A stretch of 64,000 bases of DNA from Ilex aquifolium (GCA_951799425.1 OX637405.1:30463135-30527134); one strand, 5' to 3'. Counted from the stretch's first letter, positions 28,135 through 41,099 are shown. Notes: generated by a model not told the origin, from the sequence alone. Numbers and translations are program-made.

Positions 28135-30110
28135 TTCATTAGACTCTTTCACTATCTCTCCTCTATTTTCTCTCCATCTCTTTCTCTTTCTCCATTAATT
28201 TCCTCATCTCTCCCATATTTTTTCTCTATATTTATCATTGATAATTTATTTTCTTTTCAAATATATAAAGATTTGATTTATTTTTTCATCTCTCTTCCTA
28301 TTTTCTCTCTCTCTCTTTCTCCCCCTATTTTCTCTAACAATTTCTCTCTCCCTATTTTCTCTCTATCTCTCTTTATTTATATCAACATTACAACAACACA
28401 ATTACGCTAAATCAGTTACATCAATCAGTTATAATTGTTTTATCATACACCAAACAGTTTTCTCATACGTTCCAATAAATCAAACAATTACACAAATTTA
28501 TAACACCAACCAAATTTGTCATTCAATTGTTTACATAAAACTAAATAGTTGCACCATTTAGTATCGTGACATTGTTACACCAATCATATATACCAAATTT
28601 AGTATAATGGTAAAGTCTTTTGTGTAATGATAAACTCAATTTGGTGTATATAATTGGTATAACTATATCGTGATACTAAATGGTATAACTCTTTGATTTA
28701 TATAAATAACTAAATGACAAATTGGGTTGGTGTTGTAATTTCGTATAATTGTTTAGTGTAACTGTTTAGTTTATTAGAATACATGAGTAACTGTCTAGTG
28801 TATTATAGGCAGTGTTATCAGAACCGGACCGGACAGGCCGGTCGGACCGGTTCAACCTTGAATTGGGACCTTGACCGGTCCGGTTCCCTAGTTGGACCGC
28901 TTAAGGCAAAGAACCGGCTATAAACCGGAAAACCGGCAGGTTTTTATAAAAAATCGTGAACCAGCGGGTTTTATAAAACCGGACGGTTTAATACCCATTT
29001 AAAAATTAAATTACAAAAATAAATTAAATTAGAATTTGTACAGGATTTTGGGATTTTTTTTGTCCTAAATCGCATAACAGAAGGCACCACCACCACCAGG
29101 CTCCAGCGACATCAGGGCCTCAGGCGACTTCGACTGTGATCAGCGGCATCAACCATGCGATCAGTGACCAGGGAGGCAGCGATCAGTGCTCAGGCGACCA
29201 AGGGAAGCAATCCATCAAGGCTGTTCAGTGCTCAGGCGGCTCACCAGCGACACAACAAATTATGATCCCAATAGAATCAAAGGAAGAAGAGGGATAGCAA
29301 AGATTTACCTCTTATGATCTCAATAGAATCAAAGGAACAATTTTGAAAGAGCTAACCCTTTCAAAATCCCCATTTTGGGGGGTTTAAGAGGAGACCCATA
29401 ATCAACAGAAGGGAGAGAAGTTAGAGAAAATCCAAGAGAGAGAGAGTAAACAAAGGCTTAAAAAATCAGGAAGATGAGAAATGAGAGAAGGTGTGTGATT
29501 GCGAAATCGAGAGAGACAGAGAGATTGCTTTATCCAAAAGGAAAAAAAAAATGAAGAAAATGAGTAAATCATGTAAGATGAAAGGAGTTGTGCAGTGCAT
29601 TAAATGACATGATGACTAATATTATTTTTGTTCATTAATTTTATGACAAATTGTATGTATTTTAGGCATATTTTATATTTTTAGTTAAATTATTATGTTT
29701 TATAATTATTATATTTTTTTTTTTATTATATGACCGGTCCGACCAGTTGACCCAACGGTTGAACCAGTGAACCATTGACCCGGTCCCCTTGCCGGTTCGA
29801 TGACCGGTCCGGTTCTGATAACATTGATTATAGGGTAACTATAATTAATTGGTATAACTGATTAGTGTAATTGTGTTTTTGTAACATTGATATAAGGAGA
29901 GATAAAAAATGAGAGAATAAGAAAATAAGGGTAGAGGGAGTGAGAGAGAAAGAAAAAAAAAATAGGGGAAGAGAGAGACGAAAAAATTAAATCAAATCTT
30001 TATATATTTAAAAAAAAAAAATCAATATAAGAGAAATATATAAATAGAAAATAGGGAAGAGAGAGTGAAAGAGTGAAAGAGTAATGGAGAGAGAGTAATG
30101 GAGTGATAAA
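28135..30110. mobile_element. Giant palindromic foldback element, interrupted by a hAT insertion
   Basis: The centre of symmetry is near 28620. Around it CCATTTAGTATCGTGA pairs with TCGTGATACTAAATGG. The arms continue outward through ACACCAACCAAATTTGTCAT and its counterpart near 28710. They reach the CT-rich left end (28140-28370) and GA-rich right end (29900-30090). The word AAATATATAAAGATTTGATT near 28260 has its complement near 29990. Each arm is about 480 bp once the 1017-bp insertion at 28810-29826 is removed. No coding sequence and no clear target duplication were seen. Confidence 0.75.
28810..29826. mobile_element. Non-autonomous hAT-type element nested in the palindrome
   Basis: The ends are CAGTGTTATCAGAACCGGAC and the complement CAATGTTATCAGAACCGGAC, followed by subterminal 'ccggtc' words. 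A perfect 8-bp duplication ATTATAGG flanks it (28802-28809 and 29827-29834), as expected for hAT. The 1017-bp interior has a GC-richer patch at 29080-29270 with repeated 'gatcagtg' and 'caggcgac' words. No transposase frame is present. Confidence 0.85.
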
Positions 30111-30425
30111 TACCATTTTAGTCTATTTTCAAAAAAATGCACTTATGGTCAAATAAGTTTTTTTAATATAATTTAGTTTAAATAAGTCTAAATTTTTGTA
30201 CCGACTTCCAATTACCCGAGAAAAAATGATGTGACATCATAATACTTAAGAGTAGAGAAAAATTAAAATTAAATTAAAATAAAATAATAAAATAAATATT
30301 ATGATAGTATGCAGTTTAACAAAAACTATAAAATTATTTATGGAGCACAATGTTGAGACATAATTCACCTGAACTATTCGAAAAAACTAGGACAAAACTT
30401 TGTTAAATTTTATGTCGATAAAAAT

Positions 30426-30852
30426 GAGTAAATTATATATATAACCCTCAAACTATGACTCCTGTTTTAATTAAGCCCTTGAAATTTTTTGTATCAATTG
30501 AGCCTTTGAACTTTTGAACTGTGTTAATTGAATCATTATGTCTGCTTCCGTTAGATTTTCTAACAAAAAATAACATAATTTGCCACTTATGTGATACAAA
30601 TGATTGGAGTAAACTGCACATGACTCTCAAATTATAACCCTTGTGTCAATTATGCCCCTAATTTATTTTTTTTTGTCAATTGAACCCATGAACTCTCTAA
30701 TTGTGTCTATTGAGCATCTTTTTGTGTCATGTAGTCACATAAATGACACTCTATCGGAGGCAAACAAAAAGACTCAACTGATACAATTAGAAAGGTTAGG
30801 AGCTTAATTGATGCAAAAGTTATAATTTGAGGATCATATGTATAATTTACTC
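30426..30852. mobile_element. Foldback MITE with AAAAT flanks
   Basis: The left end GAGTAAATTATATATATAAC and the complement of the right end GAGTAAATTATACATATGAT are followed by CCTCAAA in both arms. AAAAT occurs on both sides (30421-30425 and 30853-30857). A second, similar start 'gagtaaactgcacatgac' near 30609 suggests internal rearrangement. No coding potential. Confidence 0.65.
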
Positions 30853-31353
30853 AAAATATATTGTATGTAAAACAAAATGACCGACTTAACCATAATATAG
30901 AGGTGGCCATAGCCTAGGTTGGGGCGAGCTTGGACTGAGCAACATTTTATGTCAGACCAGGCATAACCAACCTGGGGCCAGGTGAGCACAGCCTAACCCC
31001 AGCCATAAGCATATCTCGTAGCCCAAGTTCAGGCAAGTCCGCCCATTGTATAATCATCACTTCACTCTTCACCTGTTTCTGCAGTATAGAATATTACAAT
31101 AACTGGAAAAGATATACTAAGTTCACTACTATAAGTGTATTCTCAGACTTGTACAACTGATTGCACTACAAAATGAGAGACTGTATCAGATTACTGAAAG
31201 CTCAAGTACTCTCACACATCCTACAATTATTTTGGCAGGACATGACTCCCATGAAAACGTAAGAGATACTTTTGCAGGAGATATGCAAAAATTGGCAAGA
31301 AAAGATCGTTTTATGATTTATGAGCAAAAAAATCTAGGTCGGTAGCAGAATCG

Positions 31354-34300
31354 CTATTCAGTGGCAGTCTGCTTTTGTTTCTTGCGATTTTCCTCCATGA
31401 TTCTTTGAAACTCTTTCTCACCAGCAGCAATCAGCCGCTTAACACTGTCAAAGGTTGTAAGCCTAATGCTGCCATTAAAAATCGCATGTGAGGAAAGGAA
31501 ACTAAATATCATATGGAGAAGAATTATGCATCAGAAAGTGGTTAGTAATTGAAGTATAAATTTGTGGCAAGTTGACCAAGTATGATGGCAATGCAATAGA
31601 CATTTGCTTGGGCGAACAGCCTACTTATAGAGGGAAATATTGCTGAACTCAGCCAAAACAAATGCCGATAAATATTTTTTTTTTTTGAACATAGATAAGA
31701 TATTAGATACATATGAAGGGACGTGAACCTGCTACTTGGCAGAGTCTTCAATGCATTGGGCACAAAACCCCTGTACAATCCAACTAAACCATCACGTGCC
31801 ACAATGCCTGTCTCAAAAAAATCCAGGTAGAAAATAATTAAGTAGGTGCTTGATAACTAGATCAGAAACTCAATTCTGCAACAAATATGTACATACAAAA
31901 AAGAAGGGTTTAATGATACAAGCTAACTTCAATAAATTTTCGAAGATTATGTGCACTACTAGTAATACTGAACTGTGTTATGTTAAATAAGCTCCGATTT
32001 TTAAAACCTTCTGGAAGTCAATAAATGTGAAAGTCGTCATAAAGAGGTGAACTGGTGATAAGGCCTCAAGCAGCAGATCTAACTCGAGGAAGAGAAAGAA
32101 GAGGAGCACCAAAAAGGCTAAGAATCCTAAGAAGTCCCTTAACTTAGAAAGTAAATGGAATGATACACCATCCTCCTACAAGAAAAGAAACTGTTCCGGA
32201 TAGCTGCCACTTCAACACATGGAATTCAGCAAAACAGATCACCCTAATCTCAGACCAAGCATATATACCAAGTGGGTAAAGCTGAATCACAAGGATCATG
32301 AGGTTTGTACTATCTTTTATGCAATGCATATTATAAACTGCAGGTCCACCCTGAGAAAGGGCGTATAGGTGTTTATTTGAATGTGCAAGTGAAATGCTTC
32401 CAACTTCCCACCAACCAGGGAATTTCCAACTTTAAGCTTATCCAGTGAAATTAGTTTACCACTGCTAATAACAACCAATACTTAGCATCAGTTCACCTGG
32501 AAAGGCGTCCAAAATTGTCTTGTAAGGTGTACCCTTCATCTGCATTTGCCTTCTGACTGTGTCCAGAGGATAGCACGTGACTGTGGCAATAGTAGCTGAC
32601 ACCAAAGCTGTTAATAGGGATGTTTCAGTCCTCTTTTGATACTTCTCTGGCAAAGATTTCTTCACCCTGACATTTATCAGACATCAATATTAGGATAATT
32701 TGTTGGTTTTCTCCCTCAATAAGCACTAAAACGGAATTGTTGAAATTTCCCCTGGGCCCAATCCCCCCCCCCCCCCCCCCCAAATAAAAAAAAAACACAC
32801 ACACACACACAGAATTGGTGAGGAATTGCTGGAAGGGTAAACTTACAAGTCAAACACGCAAAAATTCACAGCTATGTAAGGAGCTATTCCAATAAGAGAT
32901 GGCCCAAGACCATTATAGAAGGATGCAACTCCTTCCTCTCTCAGCATGTTTAAGGCAACCTGCAAATGATTCAGTAATACCCCTAGTCATATTGAGAGCT
33001 CTTCTTGTCATAGTTACATATTAGGTTAATCGAACTCACCTCTGTCATTGTGCGGTACCCGGGCTCAACAGCTAACCGTAATCTGAGGACATCTAGCGGG
33101 TATGTAACCTGTAAAGTGACAATGAGTTAAAGGAGCAAAACTTTAGAGTGCATATATAGATACAAAAAACAGAGAACATAAAGATGGACAAGAAAGTAAT
33201 AACATAAAACAATCCAAATGACACATACAATCGGTAGTGAATGTATGGATTTTTATTATCATCATGTTTTTTCCTGGGAGAGGGGGCACAGTAGGCTGTA
33301 TACAAACACATTGATTGCAACGGAATATTAGATGATAATTTCAGCATGTTCCTTCGATATAACTTACAAAAGTTGAAGTCATGCCAGCACAAGCACCTGC
33401 TGCTAGTCTTCCAATAACAGAGAGCTCACCATCCTTTCCCTTAAAAAGTTTCTGGAAATTGAATTGTAAAACTTAATGTCTCAACAGATTAATTCCAAAA
33501 AATGCACATTTAAATCGTTCACATGAATTGTTTTGTTTTTTTGAAAATGGTTTCACAATACCTTGTAGGTTTCATAAGCAAACAGCTGGACGGCACTATA
33601 GGGTATTATACGTATGACCTGAAAAGTTGAAAATGAAATATGTGATACATAGAACTCAATAGAAACCTTATTTGAATTACAATAGAACACCACTCAACCA
33701 TGACATTTAGAAAGTGAATGATGCAAAGACCTGAGGAAGGTTGCCCTTCCAGTACCCTTTAATTCCTTCTTCCTTTCCAATCAACGTAATTGCCTGCAAT
33801 TTATAGCCAGGTATACACCATCAGTGTAGTGCATGAATACCCTATCACTAAACCTCAACCTACCATGTAAGATGGAACGAGTACAAATACAGAAACCTAA
33901 TATATCTGTGCAAGCATGTATAAACCACTGATGACTTGCCATATATGACAGAAAAGAAAAGCTAAAAAGAAGCATAAAAGATGTAATACAGCCGGCATTC
34001 ACACACAAGTTAATTATCAAGACTAGCCTTTATAAACCTGCAATATTTTTTAATTTATTTTTATGGTATTTTAGATTTACTTTACCCCAGTGTGCAGCAC
34101 AAGTGCATAAAATACCTTTCCAGGAAAAAAAAGTAACTGCATAAAATATTAAATATGTCTGCTAATGAAGATTTTCAAAGGTGAGACAAAAGCCCAACTA
34201 CCACAAAATCTTTGAAAAAGGTGAGACAAATGCCCAACTACCACAAGATTTCTGCTAATGAAGATTTCAAAGGTCAGACAGAAGCCCAACTACCACAAAA

Positions 34301-36350
34301 TCTTTGACAAATATTCATAAATCCAATTACTCTTTAATATAGGAATGATTGGGATCTAAAACCAGAAGCTGACTAAACTTGATTAAATCATTAAGCGAAT
34401 GGATCCATAAAGAATCATGGTAGCTGTCCTGGAAATTAAAAGGCAGTACAGCCCTAAGAATCGGAACTAAAGTATAGTTCAAGTACTATCTCAGACAATA
34501 ACGATATCTCGATGATGGATTTTCATTACCTCCTCCAGAGTTCATGGCTATAAATTTCTTCCACTTATTATGACTATCAGATTCTGGTATTCTCTTCTCA
34601 ACTCAATCCATCAATGACATTGCAACAGGAGAAAGATGAAGGTGAAAGATGTCTACACTTCAAAATCTTCATGTGATGAAGATTAAAAGGGTTCGCACAA
34701 CTCGTGCATTTTTCCCCTTTCAATGTTCACAAATATAAATGCATATATACTTTTTACAACTTAAAAAAAAAGTTTAGGGAATCTGTGCCTAGCATTTAGG
34801 CTCAACAAAGATACTTAGCATGAACCATATACCTCAATGAAGCCAATACTCTTCTTAGCACTTTCTTGCCCAGCTCTCAATCCATGAGTCTGCAGAAAGA
34901 TTATATTGGTCACTACAAAGCAAAATTTCCGGAAAGCATAAAACAGAAAGAAGAAGAAGCACAATTCCTGATTGAGCTAACAGAAGCTTGTTGACATACA
35001 AACCTTGCTCCAGACTTTAAAAAAAAAAACAGAAAAAAGGCATAAATACCGCATTTGCATGCAGTCAAACAAAGTGGACCTGAAGACTGATTCTTGAAAT
35101 TTCCAATGAAGCTGATTTACCAGTCTAGTCTACAATTAATATTTTATATGTTACATGAGTAAGAATTATGAAGAACAAAAGAACTAAAAGCCTAAAGACA
35201 AAGAAGCTTTGCCATGCAGACTATGCCATGGGATGTGGAATCATGGATTGGACATTTATGAAACTGTATCTGTAATAAACCTATTCAATCAATATCCTAA
35301 TCAAAATGAGATGTTCACTTCATGAATCACTAAATCTATATGTCCTCATGTTTCCAACAACTTGCATTTGTGACTAGGCTTGTGCAAGTTCCTCATTCTT
35401 ATCTTGTTTCTACAAGAAGCCCCTATCATCCAACAAAGCAAACATGAAAATGACCCTTTAAAGAATTAATAAATATACAGGCAAACACATTTGAGAGATC
35501 CTCTTACTGATGCTGCTAGTGGAATACGTGAGGTAGAGGCAGTAATGGTAATTGTGGTGGTGATATTATTAAGTGAAAATCATGGAGCACTTAAGATATT
35601 ATTAAGTGAGGTGGTGGACCTGGTGGTGGTAATTCACTAGAAAAAAGAAAAAATTTCCTTCTGGCGCTTTCCAAGTGCTACATAATCTGTCATGTTTAGC
35701 AAGGATAGTTTGAAAGAAGCTGCATTATTATTTTGTTATCACGAGGTAGACTGACATGGTCTTCTATAATCAGCCGTTGATTTTAAGGATTGATTGTAGC
35801 AAGTGTTAAGTAAGATCGGACTAATGTGAAAAATGTGGTCATGGATCAAATTGTAAGACGGTTTAAGCTTGAAATTAATGGGTAGGTCGCTTATAACAAT
35901 GGTTAGAACAGTTGTTGTAGATGCTTTTGAGTACTATATACAGATAAAAAGAAATTGACAAGTATTTGAGCATCAAATTCAAGTAATAAGACCCAAAATT
36001 AGGGGAAAAGAAAAATAGAACACGAAAACCTGCATTAGAAGCTTAATACGATCGAGAGGCGCAGTGACGGACTTTGCAGCGGCACCGGCAATTGCGCCGG
36101 CGGCGAACAGCGCCGCATCTTTAGGAACCAAAGCAACCAAAGCTAATGGATGCTTGAGGAGCTGCGCGGTGGTTGGTTGCGCCACCAACTCTTTCTTCTC
36201 CGCCAACGAAACACAAGCAAAATTACCACTACGGAAACTAACACTATCATTGCTAGTACCAAGCCATTTATGTGGCCAATGGTCTTCGATTCTTGTCGGT
36301 TCGAGACCAGGAATGTCTCGCCAGACCAAAATTGCTCGGTCCTTTTTCAT
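31354..36350 (-). CDS. EAAC: Probable envelope ADP,ATP carrier protein, chloroplastic (EAAC/TAAC-like)
   Basis: This mitochondrial-carrier-family protein is expected in plastid membranes, exchanging adenine nucleotides (ATP/ADP, and in related members PAPS). Ten exons join in phase to 375 residues: 36030-36350, 34833-34889, 33731-33793, 33562-33618, 33368-33451, 33040-33108, 32847-32959, 32497-32666, 31729-31807, 31354-31468. Three carrier repeats are visible through the signature motifs PLDRIKLLMQ, PLDVLRLRL and PLDTVRRQMQ. Other conserved parts are KEEGIKGYWKGNLPQ, IRIIPYSAVQLFAYETYK and DGLVGLYRGFVPNALK. The first 85 or so residues precede the carrier domain and start MKKDRAILVWRDIPGLEPTR. 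The length is nearer Arabidopsis EAAC (about 380) than TAAC (about 415), but the two are close paralogues and I cannot separate them firmly. Confidence 0.92.
32763..32810. repeat. Poly-C run with adjoining A and CA repeats
   Basis: Nineteen consecutive C residues are followed by an A-rich stretch and CA repeats, in intron 7 of the carrier gene. The length of such a run is unreliable in sequencing and assembly. Confidence 0.9.
34155..34310. repeat. Imperfect tandem repeat in EAAC intron 2
   Basis: Three imperfect copies share the core 'gcccaactaccacaa' (near 34190, 34232 and 34286), preceded by 'aaaggtgagacaaa' variants. Two copies also carry 'tctgctaatgaagat'. Unit length is about 40-65 bp. 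Probably local slippage or duplication with no coding meaning. Confidence 0.75.
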
Positions 36351-36573
36351 TTTTGTTGAGATCTGAACTTTGAACAGAGGAAAACTGAGAAGGTTTTGGT
36401 GTTTCCTCTGCTCAAAGAAGATAAGGTACTCAGATGAAGAGTACTGCGTCAGCGTTGCAGAGAGAAGGAAGAAGACAAAGTGAACGGAATAGAACGGAGA
36501 GTTTGGGTTTCAATCCATTTTGCTGCTGTGTTTGTTTTGGGTAATGGGTGCCAATTTGTCTGTGTGACACTGA

Positions 36574-36579
36574 CACGTG
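36574..36579. promoter_or_regulatory. G-box CACGTG upstream of the EAAC gene
   Basis: A palindromic CACGTG lies about 225 bp upstream of the carrier start codon, with a second ACGT core nearby at 36591. G-boxes bind bZIP and bHLH (PIF/HY5-type) factors in many light-regulated plastid-protein genes. Binding here is inferred from the motif only. Confidence 0.4.
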
Positions 36580-37362
36580 ATATTTCATTTACGTGTACGT
36601 TGGGTTTTTCTTACTTGTATAATGGGGTAATCAAATGTGATTAATCAACCTAACCTTTCTTAATTCTTAAAATAATATCTTGTTGAAGGTGTTTTCAAAA
36701 TAATTTTTTTGTGTGAAAAACTTGTATAAATAATAGTGGAATAAAAACATTTACTTATCTTAAAGGGAACATTATTAATGCAGCACCGAGCACGTATAAT
36801 AGAAGACTACATGACAAATTAAGATCATCAAAAACAATGATGATCGGGTACTAATTTTGGATGATAATGTCAAAAAATCTAATAAGACCTCATTTTGAAA
36901 AACTCTCGGCGATCTAAATAAGATTGACTTTCAAACCATTATTTTTAGCCAAAAAAGGATGTTTATAGCACTTTTGAAGTGTTACAGAATTAGAATTTAT
37001 TCTATTATGTTCATTCACCGCAAAATTTGAAGAAGTAAACTTTTAAACTTGTGGCAATCAATACTTCAAAAAATCAATTATTGTCGAAACATGATTGATA
37101 AATCATGTTCCTTTCTTTGGGATTTGATAACTTATCTCGCTTTCTTTTGGTTCTATTGGTTTTTTAGTTGTACAATTTCTTATATCAAGCGGAATGCCCA
37201 GGTTGAATGCTCAAAATATAGTATCAGTTAGTAAGCCCACGACAATGGCAAGGTGACTCCAGCTTATCCCAATCTTGCAGTGCAACCTCTCCTTCACGCG
37301 GGGCTGCCCTAGGCAGAAATTTTCTAAGATGATCTATGGGCTAAGTTGGAACAGCTTCTGAT

Positions 37363-38110
37363 TAGGGGCGCAACTCGAGCGGGTTGGGCGGGTTGAGATG
37401 TCAACCTTAGTCCAACTGTAGGTATATAATTTTCAACCATAACCCTACTTCAACCCGAGGTACTCAACCCGAGTACTGCTCGGGTTTAATTCGGGTGAGC
37501 TTGGGTTTAATTCGGGTTACTTAATTCGAGCTAATTTTGAATTAAAAATCGGGTTGTGCTTGGATTACTTAATTCGAGTTGATTTTTAGAAGCATAGATT
37601 TGATTTTTTCAAGTGATCTGAGATGAAGGGCGAGGCGCAGATGAAGAGAGAAAAAGTGAGAGAGGGAGGAGTGACGAGTGAGAGAGGGAGGCTGAGAGTC
37701 TGAGATGACTCAGACGAGTGACGATTGAGAGAATGAGGCTGAGAGAGGGAAGAGAGAAGAGAGAAGAGTGACGAGTTAGAGAGAGATCTGAGAGTGATGG
37801 AGGCGCAGAAATAAAGACTTTAAGTGAAGTAAAAATCTGAACTCTAAAGAGTGAAGATAAATATTAACTCTAATTAAATATATTTATATATTTATGTATA
37901 TTCGAGTTCAACCCAATTTAATAATCGGGTTCAACCCGATTTTAATATTCGGGTTCAACCCGACAACCCGATGCCTCAATTCGAGGCTTGTCCAAATTCA
38001 ATTCGAGTTGAGATTTTTTTGCCCAAGCCCAACCCAAGTATTAAAAATTCTAACCCAAGCCCTGTTTTTTCGGATTGAATTTGGATTGGCCTGTACAAGT
38101 TGCACCCCTA
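37363..38110. mobile_element. hAT-like MITE, TAGGGGTGCAAC family
   Basis: The left end TAGGGGCGCAACTCGAGC and the complement of the right end TAGGGGTGCAACTTGTACAG form the termini. The 8-bp flanks CTTCTGAT (37355-37362) and CCTCTGAT (38111-38118) match at 7 of 8 positions. The 748-bp interior contains a GA-rich middle (37620-37800) and 'cgggttcaacccg' words. No transposase frame. Same family as 13281-13824. Confidence 0.75.
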
Positions 38111-39145
38111 CCTCTGATACTCGACCACGAACAACAGTTTTAATTTGAAAATCGTTTTTTTTTTCACTTATTTAGAAGCCCTAATGAAAAATATATACAA
38201 AAAGTTCAACTTTACTTTTGAAGATTGGTTTACTTTCAGAGCACAAGGCAGCTAACAATAATTGTTCGACAAGCATCCAATAATCACACTTTGGGTATAT
38301 AAAGTTCAATCCAACACAATTGATCGGACTATTGCACGTTTGACTGGGTCATCTTCATCAACTGAGCATTCAAAAAGGCCATGGAATTTGCAAGACTATG
38401 GAACCAAAACTGTGACTTCCCCATGAACGACTATTGTGGACTTTATGGTATACCAAACTTAGCTATGAACTTTAGGTGGTGTTTAGATGGTCAGGTGGGA
38501 ATTTGTAGGCTTAGAGTTTTTTATTCTTTTTAATCCAACTCAATCCCATACAACCTTTTTTTTTTTTATTTTTTTTTGCCAAGAAAAGGGTATTATATTA
38601 TTTAAGAAATCTTCGTTCTATCCCAGCCCTTATCTCCAAGGACAATGGTCTTCGAAGACCGGATAGAGGTTTGTTCACCCATAGATTTGACAAAAGACCC
38701 TTTTTTTTTAGATTTGCGATTGTGTGAACTACTATATTGGTTGATCTCTTTACAGATCTAAAGAGGATTTTAGGGATGCTGGTTGCATATCCCTAAATAT
38801 TCTGTTGGATTATCTCGATCTCTTGGATAATTACCTCTAAACTCTTGTTAATGGCATCAATGAGGATTTTTTAGTCAAATATCCCATACAACTTGTTGAA
38901 TTATCTTGAAAAAAGTACGTTCTTAACCAATTCCGTTAGCAATTAAATTTAAAATTTTATGGATCTCACGAAATTTTTTTTTTCCGGAAAGTATGGATCT
39001 CACAAATTACCTTATGATTTGGAAGTTTTTTTTAATTAAATTTTACCATCATATCCTTAGACAATTATTACCTTACAATAGTCTTTTTATGAGAAATTTC
39101 ATTGGGCCCAAATTTAATCCACCTCTTAGACGGGTTAGAAAAAAG

Positions 39146-39961
39146 TGAAAATTGAGGATGAGTCCTCCTTAAGGGACTTATAATGAGTTTAGTCCATAAA
39201 GAAAATTTATTTAGGGGTAAGTTTATTTTTAATCTTACTAATAAGTAGTTAAATCCACTATTTTTTTAAAACTCCAAAATGCCCTTCTACCGACTTAAAA
39301 AACAATCTTCAACATTAAATTAGTTTCCTAAACAGTTATTCTTGATTCAAACTTAATGGAAGATTTTTTTCCATAAAATTTGAAATTCAAATTTAAATTT
39401 AACATCACTACCATTTCTCTCTCTCTAATTTTTTTTTTTGTTGAGAAGACTATGGTTAATTTAATATTGAATGTTAGTATGCATGTTATTATTATTTTTT
39501 TGCATGTTACTTTTTTTTGTTGTGCATGTTACTATTTTTTATTGAACATGTTACTATTTTTTTGATGAGTATGTTACTATTAATATTGAATGTTACTATT
39601 TTTTCGAAATATCAATATTCAATATTATTTTTTTTTTGTTCATCATGTTACTATTGTTATTTTTCTAAAATTTTAATATTCAATGTTACTATTTTTTATT
39701 TTTAATATTATTATGTATATATATGAGGGAGAGAGAAATAAATAGTCTTATTTTATATATAGATATGAGATAGAGAATTTTAATGTTTGTCAAACTCCTA
39801 AAATTTAGAAGTTGTTAATTTTTAAATTTGTTATAATTAAATATAACTAATGAGGGTATTTTAGACAATGAAAATCAAAATAAATTTAATATTAAATAAG
39901 TTTTCTTGATGGCCTAATCATCAAATAAGTCCACAAAAAGAAACCAGCCTCCAAATTTCTC
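39146..39961. mobile_element. Non-autonomous Mutator-type element, copy 2 (inverted)
   Basis: The left end is GTGAAAATTGAGG and the complement of the right end GAGAAATTTGGAGG, the same termini as copy 1 at 9861-11428 but in opposite orientation. The flanks TAGAAAAAA (39137-39145) and TACAAAAAA (39962-39970) match at 8 of 9 positions. The interior repeats 'catgttactatttttt', the complement of the 'agtaacat' words in copy 1. It is 816 bp, about half the length of copy 1. Confidence 0.7.
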
Positions 39962-41099
39962 TACAAAAAATTCACTTAGATAAATGTCGCTATTCAAATT
40001 GGACATTGACCCGACTCCAGTGAGAAAACCCTAATACCATTTTTACTTCCCAAACATAAGTGAAACTCAACTTAATTTTGTTCAATCTAAATATACTAGT
40101 CATAACTCGTGTCTAAAAGCACGATAGACATAAAATTCGAGTCCTAAAAATCGATCTCACTATATTAAATAATAATTTTTCTTTCCTTCATTTCTTTGAT
40201 TACATCATATAAAATTTATTTTAACCCATTATTTTCTTAAAAATATTGACAAAATTCTCTCAAAATACGTAATTTGATAAAATTTTCTCAACATATATAT
40301 ACTATCGTGTAAAAATAATATATTAAATAAAAAATTATGTTAAACTATAAATTAATCAAATATTAAATGATTAAACATGTGATAAAAATGAATAATGTGA
40401 TGATTTTAGAGGAAAAAAAAATATAAGAAATAAAATTCAACTTCGTATGTGTTTTATTGTACAAATTTTAACCCTCTATCTCATTGTCCAGACACACCCT
40501 TGGGTTCTTGGATCGTGTGAAGTTTGTTAACTTTAGAGTCTAAGGGAGCGTTTGGATTGTTAGATAAGGGTAGTTAACGAGGTGGAATAGGATATATTTT
40601 ATCCCGCTGTGTGTGCCTGTATTAAGGAGATTTCATAGTGTCAAGCAAAATTCTCCATGCACAACCTTGATAACTTTTCCAAGCAAATTTTTATTTGGAA
40701 ATAAATAATTAGAAAAAAAATACATATTGCTTACAAAAACGCGAACCCGGGGACCGATTGCCCAAGAAATTTTTTTGCACTCGTCGATTATATTTCACCA
40801 CGGTTGTTCTGAAACCAGTCCCAACATACACTAAAAACAATACATTACCCAGGCCAGCATACAACAGAATAATACACAAGAAAGAATACATACAAAAGGC
40901 GCGAAACAAGTACAGCCACCGCAGCATTGCACCTCAACAATCGAATTGTAACTCCTATGATGTATGCCACTTCTCCAGAAAACATCACACAAAACTACGC
41001 CTCAAGCATCGAAGTATCAAACTCACCCCAATGGCAAAGATAAAACTCAGTGTTCCAAAAGATCTAGTTAGATGCATGTTCTTGGAGACAATGTATGGT

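Larger units (their letters stand above)
27570..31353. other. Intergenic region between RUS5-like and EAAC genes
   Basis: The first few hundred bases are the promoter and 5' UTR of the minus-strand RUS gene. The middle is a giant palindromic element carrying a nested hAT element. A 427-bp foldback lies at 30426-30852. The last 250 bases are probably the EAAC 3' UTR. An open frame at 28102-28410 is a CT-rich translation artefact. Confidence 0.6.
36351..41099. other. Intergenic region between EAAC and LIMR genes
   Basis: The left part holds the promoter and 5' UTR of the carrier gene. The middle holds a hAT-like element (37363-38110) and a Mutator-type element (39146-39961). Fragments at 38460-38760 and 40540-40620 look like MITE remnants. 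The last several hundred bases are probably the LIMR 3' UTR. No further gene is supported. Confidence 0.55.

Noticed and set aside
28102-28410. 102-residue open frame rich in Ser, Leu and Phe
   Set aside because: It is the translation of CT-rich repeat at the left end of the giant palindrome.
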